This document shows, in pieces, positions 25,243 to 35,688 of a DNA stretch of 45,778 bases. The translations under genes were made by a program, and so were the position numbers. Below the pieces are notes generated by a model, which was given only the letters and a program-made list of their open reading frames with translations, was not told the DNA's origin and made no database searches. Source of the DNA: an uncultured Rhizobium sp. (GTDB lineage: Bacteria; Pseudomonadota; Alphaproteobacteria; Rhizobiales; Rhizobiaceae). Numbering within the stretch: position 1 is the stretch's first letter; the number at the start of each line of letters is the position of its first letter. The stretch spans positions 1 to 45,778 of the forward strand of contig CAMFHE010000040.1 in NCBI GenBank assembly GCA_945952045.1, given 5' to 3'.

Positions 25243-25731
25243 ATGGATCGTCTGGACCGTAAAATTCTGCGTCTTCTGCAGGAAGACTCCACGTTAGCAG
25301 TGGCAGACCTGGCCAAGAAGGTCGGCCTGTCCACCACGCCTTGCTGGCGTCGCATCCAGAAGATGGAAGAAGATGGCGTCATCCGCCGCCGCGTGGCGCT
25401 TCTCGATCCGGTGAAGGTCAACACCAAGGTCACCGTCTTCGTCTCGATCCGCACCGCTTCGCATTCGGTGGAATGGCTGAAGCGCTTCTCGGAAGTCGTC
25501 GCCGAATTCCCGGAAGTGGTGGAATTCTACCGCATGAGCGGCGATGTCGATTATCTCCTGCGCGTCGTCGTCCCCGACATCGCCGCATACGATGCCTTCT
25601 ACAAGCGGATGATCGCCCGGATCGAGATCCGCGACGTTTCCTCGGCATTCGCCATGGAGCAGATCAAGTACACCACGCAGCTTCCGCTGGATTACATGGT
25701 TCTGGAGAATCAGAAAGCCGGTGAAGAGTAA
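25243..25731 (+). CDS. Lrp/AsnC-family transcriptional regulator
   Basis: A 162-residue regulator. The N-terminal helix-turn-helix is typical of the family (LDRKILRLLQEDS, then LAKKVGLSTTPCWRRIQKMEE), followed by the RAM ligand-binding domain from about residue 65, with VEFYRMSGDVDYLLRVVV. Such proteins form octamers and respond to amino acids. Start ATG 25243 is preceded by GAGGGA. No obvious target gene is divergent, so it may act at a distance or on itself. Confidence 0.92.
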   Translation: MDRLDRKILRLLQEDSTLAVADLAKKVGLSTTPCWRRIQKMEEDGVIRRRVALLDPVKVNTKVTVFVSIRTASHSVEWLKRFSEVVAEFPEVVEFYRMSGDVDYLLRVVVPDIAAYDAFYKRMIARIEIRDVSSAFAMEQIKYTTQLPLDYMVLENQKAGEE

Positions 25732-25850
25732 GGTTTTCACCCCTGGATGCGCCTTCCGGCAGGGGATGGCGCATCTGCGTTCCGCTAAGGGGACGGCCTA
25801 AATTATCGCGTCGGATCTGCGGAACCGTATCCACTCCAGAAAGGCAGAGC

Positions 25851-26630
25851 GTGTTGCGGGCGTTTTTCGGCGATATTCTCAGGGCGACGGCGTTTCTAAG
25901 CCAGATTCCGGTTTCAACACGATTTTTCGACGGATATGACGGGCGCATGAGCGGCCTGGTGCGGGCATTCGCTCTTTCCGGTCTGTTGCTCAGCCTGCCC
26001 GCCGCTCTCCTCGCCGCTCTACTGGTCGCCTGGGATGCGCCGCCCCTGCTTTCGGCTTTTCTTGTCCTCGGGCTGCAGACTCTGGTAACAGGCGCGCTGC
26101 ATGAGGACGGCTTTGCCGATTGCGCCGACGGGCTCGGCGGCGGGCGCGACCGCGAACGGGCGCTCATCATCATGAAGGACAGCCGGATCGGCGCCTATGG
26201 CGTGATCGCGCTGGTTCTGGGGTTCGGGCTGCGGGCGTCATCCCTTTCGGCGCTTGCGGATGTGAAAACGCCGCTCTCGGTGGCGCTGGCCTTTCTGCTG
26301 GCGCAAGTTGTCAGCCGCGCCGCCATGGTCTGGCATTGGCAGGCCCTGCCCTCGGCGCGTCCGGGTGGCGTTGCCGATTCCGCGGGCCTGCCGGAAAAAG
26401 GCGCCGCGCTTGTGTGCATCGGTTCCGCGCTTCTGATTGCGCTGCTTTTCGTTTTAGCCGCCCTGCCGCTTCTGCCGGTGCTGGTCGCCGTGCTTCTCGC
26501 CGGCTTGATCACTCTCGGTTTCACCCGCTTCGTGCGCGGCAAGATCGGCGGTCATACGGGCGATACGATCGGCGGAACACAGCAGTTGAGCGAAATGGCC
26601 GCGCTCATCGCCCTTGCCTTGATGCTTTGA
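25851..26630 (+). CDS. cobS: Adenosylcobinamide-GDP ribazoletransferase (cobalamin synthase)
   Basis: A 259-residue integral membrane enzyme (CobV in the Pseudomonas denitrificans naming) that joins adenosylcobinamide-GDP and alpha-ribazole to finish cobalamin. The family block HEDGFADCADGLGGG, followed by IMKDSRIGAYG, carries the metal-binding acidic residues, and the rest is hydrophobic helices. The start is GTG at 25851 with AGG upstream. An 8-bp hairpin lies at 25746-25775 in the gap after the Lrp gene, and no B12 box is visible. The next gene follows after 48 bases. Confidence 0.95.
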   Translation: MLRAFFGDILRATAFLSQIPVSTRFFDGYDGRMSGLVRAFALSGLLLSLPAALLAALLVAWDAPPLLSAFLVLGLQTLVTGALHEDGFADCADGLGGGRDRERALIIMKDSRIGAYGVIALVLGFGLRASSLSALADVKTPLSVALAFLLAQVVSRAAMVWHWQALPSARPGGVADSAGLPEKGAALVCIGSALLIALLFVLAALPLLPVLVAVLLAGLITLGFTRFVRGKIGGHTGDTIGGTQQLSEMAALIALALML

Positions 26631-26678
26631 AAAGCCGATATAGACCGCAATTCGCCTCAGACTTCACCGGGTTTACGC

Positions 26679-26900
26679 ATGGAATCGCCCTGCATTCTCG
26701 TTTGCTCCATCGACATGACGACCGGATACTGTTTCGGCTGCGGTCGCACGCGCGACGAGATTGGACTGTGGATGAGCTATACCGATACGGAACGTCGCGC
26801 GATCATGGCCGCCCTGCCCGCAAGGCTGGAAACGGTCGAGCGCAAGCCGCGCCGCGAAACGCGACGCACGCGCATGGCACGGGAGCGCGATCTTTCATGA
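26679..26900 (+). CDS. DUF1289 protein
   Basis: A 73-residue cysteine-rich protein of the DUF1289 family. The four cysteines lie in SPCILVCSID and GYCFGCGRTRDEI, followed by the conserved W in IGLWMSYTDTERR; the C-terminus is very basic. The Cys arrangement suggests a metal or Fe-S site, but the role is unknown. Its stop overlaps the start of the aspartic protease gene. Confidence 0.9.
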   Translation: MESPCILVCSIDMTTGYCFGCGRTRDEIGLWMSYTDTERRAIMAALPARLETVERKPRRETRRTRMARERDLS

Positions 26901-27601
26901 TGAACAGGCTGACCGTCGTCTTCGTCATTCTCTTCGCCGGCCTTGCCATGCTCCTGTTCAGCGATAGCAACAGCCGCATCATGGGGCTGAAGCAGGACGA
27001 GTTCGGCCGGTTCGTGACGCTCTTGCCGTTTGCCGCCATGCTGGGCGCCGGCATTCTCGCCAGCCGCCGCAATCTCGGCGACAGCCTGCGGCAGATGCTG
27101 ATCTGGCTGGTGATCATTCTGGCGCTCGCCACTGCCTATCTCTACCGCTACGACGCCATGACCATCGGCAACCGGCTGCTCGGCGGCCTGATGCCCGGCC
27201 ATGCGGTCGTCGTCACCGATCGCGACGGCGATCAGGACGTGGTGATCTACAAGGCGATGAGCGGCCATTTCGAGGCCAATGCCGAGGTCAACGGCCAGAC
27301 GGTCGGCATGCTCGTCGATACCGGCGCCAGCATGGTGGCGTTGACCCGCGAAGACGCCGTGCGTGTCGGCATCATCCCGGAAAACCTGACCTATTCGATG
27401 ACGGTGACCACCGCCAACGGCATCACCACGGCCGCTCCGGTGACGCTCACCGAACTCGCCATCGGCCCCATTACCCGCCGCAATGTGCCGGCCATGGTCG
27501 CCGAGGAAGGCAAGCTCGATCAGAGCCTGCTCGGCATGAGCTTTCTCGGCACGCTCAGCAGTCTGCAGATGCAGACCGATGAGTTGAGGTTGAGGAACTA
27601 A
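26897..27601 (+). CDS. Membrane-anchored retropepsin-like aspartic protease (TIGR02281 type)
   Basis: A 234-residue protein with three hydrophobic segments (about 7-22, 42-54 and 65-82) and a C-terminal single-lobe aspartic protease domain. The active-site motif is Asp141-Thr-Gly-Ala-Ser in MLVDTGASMVALT, followed by the flap-like region and GMSFLG. A single lobe implies an active homodimer on the periplasmic side. The start overlaps the DUF1289 stop; a second Met at 26900 is equally possible. The gene ends exactly where the convergent permease gene ends. Confidence 0.87.
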   Translation: MMNRLTVVFVILFAGLAMLLFSDSNSRIMGLKQDEFGRFVTLLPFAAMLGAGILASRRNLGDSLRQMLIWLVIILALATAYLYRYDAMTIGNRLLGGLMPGHAVVVTDRDGDQDVVIYKAMSGHFEANAEVNGQTVGMLVDTGASMVALTREDAVRVGIIPENLTYSMTVTTANGITTAAPVTLTELAIGPITRRNVPAMVAEEGKLDQSLLGMSFLGTLSSLQMQTDELRLRN

Positions 27602-28363
27602 TCAGCTCTTCAGGCGGTAACCCGTCCGGAAAATCCAGGTCAGCGTGATCAGACAGGCTGCCAGGAAGATGGAGATCATCACCAGGCTGATGACCGGATT
27701 GACGTCGGCGATGCCGTAAAAGCTCCACCGGAAGCCGCTGACCAGATACAGCACCGGATTGAAATGACTGACCGCCTGCCAGAAGGGCGAAAGCATGTTG
27801 ATGGAATAGAAGCTGCCGCCGAGGAAGGTCAGCGGCGGCACCACCAGCATTGGAATCAGGTTGAGCTGCTCGAAATTTTTCGCCCAGATGCCGATCATGA
27901 AGCCGAACATCGAGAAGCTGACTGCCGTCAGTACGAAAAACAGGACCATCATCAGCGGATGCTGGATATGAATCTCGACAAAGAAGCTGGCCGTCAGCAG
28001 GATGATCGCGCCGATGATCATGCCCTTGGTCGCCGCCGCGCCGACATAACCCAGCAGAACTTCCGTGGTGGAAATCGGGGCTGAAAGGATCTCGTAGATC
28101 GTGCCAGTGAATTTCGGGAAATAGATGCCGAAGGAGCCGTTGCCGATACACTGGCTGAGCAGCGTCAGCATGATCAGGCCCGGCGTGATGAAGGCGCCAT
28201 AGGAAACGCCCTCCACCTGCTGGATGCGCGAGCCGATCGCCGCGCCGAAGACGATGAAATAGAGCGAGGTAGAAATGACCGGCGAAATGACGCTCTGCAG
28301 CAGCGTGCGCCGCATGCGGGCCATCTCGAAATAATAGATGGATTTGACCGCCTCGAAATTCAT
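27602..28363 (-). CDS. ABC-2 type exporter permease
   Basis: A 253-residue membrane protein with about six helices, resembling YadH/NodJ-type ABC-2 permeases. Visible features are an N-terminal amphipathic stretch before the first helix, the block YEILSAPISTTEVLLGY between helices, and LTFLGGSFYSI. It pairs with the ATPase gene upstream, whose stop overlaps its start by four bases. The substrate is unknown; polysaccharide, lipid-linked or drug export are all possible. Confidence 0.9.
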   Translation of the reverse strand: MNFEAVKSIYYFEMARMRRTLLQSVISPVISTSLYFIVFGAAIGSRIQQVEGVSYGAFITPGLIMLTLLSQCIGNGSFGIYFPKFTGTIYEILSAPISTTEVLLGYVGAAATKGMIIGAIILLTASFFVEIHIQHPLMMVLFFVLTAVSFSMFGFMIGIWAKNFEQLNLIPMLVVPPLTFLGGSFYSINMLSPFWQAVSHFNPVLYLVSGFRWSFYGIADVNPVISLVMISIFLAACLITLTWIFRTGYRLKS

Positions 28364-29295
28364 GCTTTGCTGCCCCCTACGAGCTGGACGAAGATATCCT
28401 CCAGCGAACTTTGTTGCGTCGACAGGTCCTTGACGTGGACATCCGCCTCGGCAATCGCCGCCAGCAGCGGCGCGATGGTCGCCTGCTCGCCCTCATGCGC
28501 GGCGTCGAAATCATAGACCAGCCGGTTGCCGTCATTGACGAGCGACAGGCCGCGCCCTTCGAGCGTGGCCGGCAGCGCCGGCAGCGGCTCGGCGAGATCG
28601 AGGATCAGCTGCTTGCGGCCGAGCTTATGCATCAGCGTCGCCTTGTCTTCGACCAGCAGAAGGTTGCCGCCATTGATGACGCCGACGCGGTCGGCAATTT
28701 CCTCTGCCTCTTCGATGTAATGGGTGGTGAGAATGATGGTGACGCCCTTTTCGCGCAGGCGCTCGACCACCTTCCACATGTCCTTGCGCAATGTCACGTC
28801 GACACCGGCGGTCGGCTCGTCGAGGAACAGAACGGTCGGTTCATGCGACAGCGCCTTGGCGATCAACACGCGCCGCTTCATGCCGCCGGATAGCTCGCGC
28901 AGCATGTTGTTGCGCTTTTCCCAGAGAGAAAGGTCTTTCAGGATGCGCTCGATATAGGCCGGATCGGGCTTGCAACCATGCAGGCCGCGCGAAAAGGCCA
29001 CGGTGTTCCACACTGTCTCGAACTGATCGGTGGTCAGTTCCTGCGGCACGAGACCGATAAGACGGCGCGTCTGGCGAAAATCGCGCACGACGTCATGGCC
29101 GCCGACTTTCACCTCGCCGCCGCTCGGATTGACGATGCCGCAGACGATGGAGATCATCGTCGTCTTGCCGGCGCCGTTCGGCCCGAGCAGAGCCAGGATT
29201 TCGCCTTGCTCGATATCGAGATTGACGCCCTTGAGGGCCTGAAAACCGTTTGAATAGGCTTTGGTGAGATTACGAATGGATATGATGGGAGCCAT
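28360..29295 (-). CDS. ABC transporter ATP-binding protein
   Basis: A 311-residue ATPase partner of the ABC-2 permease. The Walker A motif GPNGAGKT is at about 38-45, the signature is LSGGMKRR, Walker B is TVLFLDEPTAGVD, and the switch histidine is in LTTHYIEEAEE. The ~90-residue C-terminal extension is usual for this subfamily. Start ATG 29295 is preferred over GTG 29331 because a TATATAG -10-like box lies just upstream of 29331 and family similarity begins at PIISIRNLTKAY. Confidence 0.91.
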   Translation of the reverse strand: MAPIISIRNLTKAYSNGFQALKGVNLDIEQGEILALLGPNGAGKTTMISIVCGIVNPSGGEVKVGGHDVVRDFRQTRRLIGLVPQELTTDQFETVWNTVAFSRGLHGCKPDPAYIERILKDLSLWEKRNNMLRELSGGMKRRVLIAKALSHEPTVLFLDEPTAGVDVTLRKDMWKVVERLREKGVTIILTTHYIEEAEEIADRVGVINGGNLLLVEDKATLMHKLGRKQLILDLAEPLPALPATLEGRGLSLVNDGNRLVYDFDAAHEGEQATIAPLLAAIAEADVHVKDLSTQQSSLEDIFVQLVGGSKA

Positions 29296-29383
29296 GGAAC
29301 GCTCTTGCGGGAGACACTTTTTGAGCCTCACGCTATATAGGCATCCCGTCGTCGCAACACACCCCCGCCGCGAAAGAAAATCG

Positions 29384-30658
29384 TCAGCTGCAGTGGCGAT
29401 AACCCGACCGGCGCTCGCGCAGATCGAAATGGAAATGATCCTTGTGATGCGGATCGCTTCCTGGGCCGAGCACGGTGTTGAAATATTTGCAGCTATCGCT
29501 GCGCACAGCCTTCAAGAGCGCCTTTTCGCGGAAGGCGAAGAAGCCCGGCTTGCGCACATCGATTTCCTTGCCGTTGTTCAGCACGAATTTGCCGACGTCG
29601 ATGGCATTGCCATGGGCATGCTCGGACCAGGGATTGCGCGCGCTGGAATTCATCCGCCGGCAGGAATAGCCACCGAGCGGCACGATGGTCTTCACCCCGG
29701 ACCAGTAACGCATCCGCGCGGAAGGCTGCAGCTCGTTCTTTACCCATTTGGCGAAGGCGAGCGTCACCTGACAGTTCAGCTTGGTGGCGGGGCGCATGCC
29801 GATGCTGCCGCCAGCCAGACCGCTGACCTGGATCGGATAAGGAATGCCGCAGGTCGGCCCCTGCGAGATCGGCGAGATATCCTGGAAGATGACGCCCATG
29901 CGCCGCAGTTCGGTGCGGCAAGCCCGCTCCGAGGCCGGCATGACGCCGGGCGTCTGGCGCTCGATGGCCGGATTGTCGGGACGCGCCAGAAACGCCACCT
30001 GCTCTGCCCCCTCGTCGGCAACAGGCGCGGTGCGGCGGGTCTGGCGGTTTGATGCGCCGAGTTCGTCACCCATGTCGGATTGCGGCAAGCGGCTGTGACG
30101 GGGGGGCTGGGATACCGCCGTCGGCGCGTCCGTGCCGATGCCGTCGACGACAGGCTGGTCGGTCTCGCCCTCGGCGATCTGTCCGGCCTGTTCCTCGGCC
30201 AAACCCACGACGGGCTGCTGCTGGCGGGCGGGCGAGCCGACGCCCAGTTCGGAATCCATGTTGACGCCGCCTTCCGGGGCGCGCAGCGGCTGCACGCCCA
30301 TCGACGTATCGATGCCGTCATTGGCCGCCAGGGCTTCGTCGCTGTCGATTTTCGGCAGACGGCGCGGCGCATTGGCGGAGGCGCGCGGCGCCTGCATGGG
30401 CGCGCTTTCGATCGGCGTCCTGCTCACGGTTTCGCCCGCCTCGAAGGCATCGACCGAAGAGACCGGCCGGGGGCCGGCCGCGTAGTTGGCCTGCTGGTCG
30501 ACGCCTGCCGGCGGCAGCGGCTGGGCAACATTCTGCACCGGCTCGACAGAACCGACGAAAGTGCTGTCGTCAAACCGGGCGGAGGGCGTGCACGCGACCA
30601 GTGCCGTCGACATTAGCAACGGCGCCACGCAACGCCGCAGAAAGGAAACATACGCCAT
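29384..30658 (-). CDS. Extensin-like C-terminal domain lipoprotein
   Basis: A 424-residue lipoprotein. The signal peptide ends in the lipobox-like ALVAC, so Cys23 is probably acylated. Residues ~25-245 are disordered and rich in Pro, Gln and Ala. The C-terminal ~175 residues form an extensin-like domain with conserved cysteines (ACRTEL, TCGIPYP, SCRRMN, SCKYF). Blocks SEHAHGNAIDV and HHKDHFHFD resemble the His/Asp/His zinc ligands of M15-type peptidases, which suggests peptidoglycan binding or cleavage; that part is inference. The start is set at the Met giving a normal lipoprotein signal; an upstream extension to 30739 would hide it. Confidence 0.85.
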   Translation of the reverse strand: MAYVSFLRRCVAPLLMSTALVACTPSARFDDSTFVGSVEPVQNVAQPLPPAGVDQQANYAAGPRPVSSVDAFEAGETVSRTPIESAPMQAPRASANAPRRLPKIDSDEALAANDGIDTSMGVQPLRAPEGGVNMDSELGVGSPARQQQPVVGLAEEQAGQIAEGETDQPVVDGIGTDAPTAVSQPPRHSRLPQSDMGDELGASNRQTRRTAPVADEGAEQVAFLARPDNPAIERQTPGVMPASERACRTELRRMGVIFQDISPISQGPTCGIPYPIQVSGLAGGSIGMRPATKLNCQVTLAFAKWVKNELQPSARMRYWSGVKTIVPLGGYSCRRMNSSARNPWSEHAHGNAIDVGKFVLNNGKEIDVRKPGFFAFREKALLKAVRSDSCKYFNTVLGPGSDPHHKDHFHFDLRERRSGYRHCS

Positions 30659-30953
30659 ACAACCGTCTCTTCTGCAACGCCGCCGGGAGTTCCCGACGAA
30701 ACCAGAGGTAAGCCTGAACCGGGGTCGCGACGCATCCATGGCCGATCCGTGTCGATTCCATGGTTTCGCGCCGTCGGAGCTCGCAAGCGCACCGAAAGAG
30801 GACAGTTTAGGCGGATATGGTAAATGCCCGGTTGACGCTCGCCGTGCCGGGTAACCTTAACCTTTGGCAAACGCCAAACCGCCTCTTGCATGCCTCCCGG
30901 CCCCGCCCCATTCTGGCGAAAGCACCCAAGACATCGCAATCGAGACGAATCGC

Positions 30954-31337
30954 ATGACCGAAAACAACAAGCCGACCGGAGAACTGACCCTGCGCACCCT
31001 GGCCATGCCGGGCGACGCCAATGCCGCCGGCGATATCTTCGGCGGCTGGGTGATGGCGCAGATGGATCTGGCCTGCGGTATCCGCGCCGCAGAGCGCGCC
31101 GGTGGTCGCGTCGTCACCGCCGCCGTCAAGGAAATGGCCTTCAAGATGCCGGTGAAGATCGGCGATACGCTGTGCGTCTACACCGATATCGTCAGCGTCG
31201 GCCGCACCTCGATCACGCTTCTGGTGGAAAGCTGGGCGCAACGCTATCTGACGCCGACCATGGAAAAGGTAACGGCCGCCACCTTCATCATGGTCGCCCT
31301 CGACAAGGAAGGTCATCCGACGCCCGTGCCGGCCTGA
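30954..31337 (+). CDS. Acyl-CoA thioesterase (YciA-type hotdog fold)
   Basis: A 127-residue thioesterase that hydrolyses acyl-CoA to free acid and CoA. The family block MPGDANAAGDIFGGWVMAQMD carries the catalytic Asp, and VTAAVKEMAFKMPVKIGD and ITLLVESWAQR follow as in YciA. ATG 30954 matches the family start; the in-frame extension upstream begins only at TTG and shows no similarity. It diverges from the lipoprotein gene across a 295-base promoter region. Confidence 0.9.
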   Translation: MTENNKPTGELTLRTLAMPGDANAAGDIFGGWVMAQMDLACGIRAAERAGGRVVTAAVKEMAFKMPVKIGDTLCVYTDIVSVGRTSITLLVESWAQRYLTPTMEKVTAATFIMVALDKEGHPTPVPA

Positions 31338-31410
31338 TCCGAGCGGATCATGTTTCCTTTTTGTACTCATGCCCCTTTTCTTCCGCGCGGACTCTCTCCA
31401 TATTCCGCCC

Positions 31411-34395
<2,985 letters not shown>

Positions 34396-34410
34396 GGTTC
34401 AGAAAAAACA

Positions 34411-34437
34411 AAACCCCGGAGTAAAACTCCGGGGTTT
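34411..34437. terminator. Strong bidirectional terminator between uvrB and prfB
   Basis: A perfect 12-bp stem (AAACCCCGGAGT / ACTCCGGGGTTT) with an AAA loop, followed by a T-run on the plus strand and, because of the flanking A-run, by T on the minus strand too. It lies between convergent uvrB and prfB. Confidence 0.9.
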
Positions 34438-34460
34438 TTCATTTGGGCATGTCGATCCGA

Positions 34461-35592
34461 TCAGTCGAGATCGGCACCGCCGGCATCCGCCTTGCCGCTG
34501 ATGCGGTGGGCGAGTGCTGCTTCCATGAAGGGGCTGACGTCGCCGTCGAGCACGTCGCCGGGTGCGGTGCTTTCGACGCCGGTGCGCAGATCCTTCACCA
34601 GCTGGTAGGGCTGGAGAACATAGGAACGGATCTGGTGGCCCCAGCCGATATCGGTCTTGGAGGCCGCCTCGGCATTGGCCGCGTCTTCACGCTTCTTCAG
34701 TTCGGCTTCGTAGAGACGGGCGCGCAGCATGTCCCACGCCTTGGCGCGGTTCTTGTGCTGCGAACGTTCCTGCTGGCAGGCAACGACGATGCCAGTCGGG
34801 ATATGCGTGATGCGCACGGCCGAGTCGGTGGTGTTGACGTGCTGGCCGCCGGCGCCCGACGAACGGTAGGTATCGATGCGGCAATCGCTTTCGTTGACCT
34901 CGATCTGGATCGAGTCGTCGACGACGGGATAGACCCAGATCGACGAGAACGAGGTGTGGCGGCGCGCATTGCTGTCATAGGGCGAAATGCGGACCAGGCG
35001 ATGCACGCCCGATTCGGTCTTCAGCCAGCCATAGGCATTGTGGCCCTTGACCAGAAGCGTCGCGGACTTGATACCGGCTTCTTCGCCGTCATGCACTTCG
35101 AGCAGTTCCACCTTGAACTTCTGCTTTTCCGCCCAGCGGGTGTACATGCGCAAAAGCATGCTCGCCCAGTCCTGGCTCTCGGTGCCGCCGGCGCCGGAAT
35201 GGACTTCCAGATAGGTGTCGTTGCCGTCAGCCTCGCCCGAAAGCATGGCCTCGACCTGCAGCCTGCCGGATTCGGCTTTCAATTCCTTCAGCGCATTCTC
35301 GGCATCGGTGACGATATCCTGATCGCCCTCGTCTTCGCCCATGGCGATCAGCTCGATATTTTCTTCGAGCTGCTGCGTCAGGCGCTTGACGCCGCCGATG
35401 CTGTCATCCAGCTGCTGGCGCTCGCGCATCAGCTTCTGGGCTTCCGTGGGATCGTTCCAGAGGGTCGGATCCTCGGCCTTGTTGTTCAACCAGTCCAGTC
35501 GCCTTATCGCCTGGTCCCAGTCAAAGATGCCTCCTCAGCAGGCTTATGGCCTGCTTGATCTCGTCGACTACGTTCTCGATTTCAGCGCGCAT
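34461..35592 (-). CDS. prfB: Peptide chain release factor 2, expressed by programmed +1 frameshift
   Basis: RF2 ends translation at UGA and UAA. The gene is in two frames: 23 codons from ATG 35592 (MRAEIENVVDEIKQAISLLR...) lead to CTT-TGA, and the main frame resumes with GAC at 35522, giving 376 residues in all, the normal RF2 length. The peptidyl-hydrolysis motif GGQ is in SSGAGGQHVN, and the stop-codon-reading tripeptide is SPY in ISPYDSNARRHTSF, where E. coli has SPF. A caller that ignores the frameshift would start at an internal codon near 35489 and lose ~34 residues. It lies downstream of mrcA on the same strand. Confidence 0.95.
35520..35535 (-). promoter_or_regulatory. Programmed +1 frameshift site of prfB
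   Basis: On the minus strand AGGAGG (35535-35530) precedes CTTTGAC (35526-35520) by three bases. This is the classic RF2 autoregulation signal: when RF2 is scarce, the in-frame UGA is read slowly, the internal Shine-Dalgarno pulls the ribosome, and it slips +1 on CUU. Confidence 0.95.
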
Positions 35593-35639
35593 CGTTCCTG
35601 TCTTTGCTCTGTCAAAAAATCTTGCCCGTGAATAAAGTC

Positions 35640-35669
35640 GCGCGCCCCGGATGTAAAGCCGGAGCGCGC
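35640..35669 (-). terminator. Hairpin between mrcA and prfB
   Basis: GCGCGC and CCGG arms with one mismatch form an 11-position stem around an 8-base loop; on the minus strand CTTTATT follows shortly after. It is a likely mrcA terminator or attenuator ahead of prfB. Confidence 0.5.
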
Positions 35670-35688
35670 GCCTGAAATGCGATGGGGA

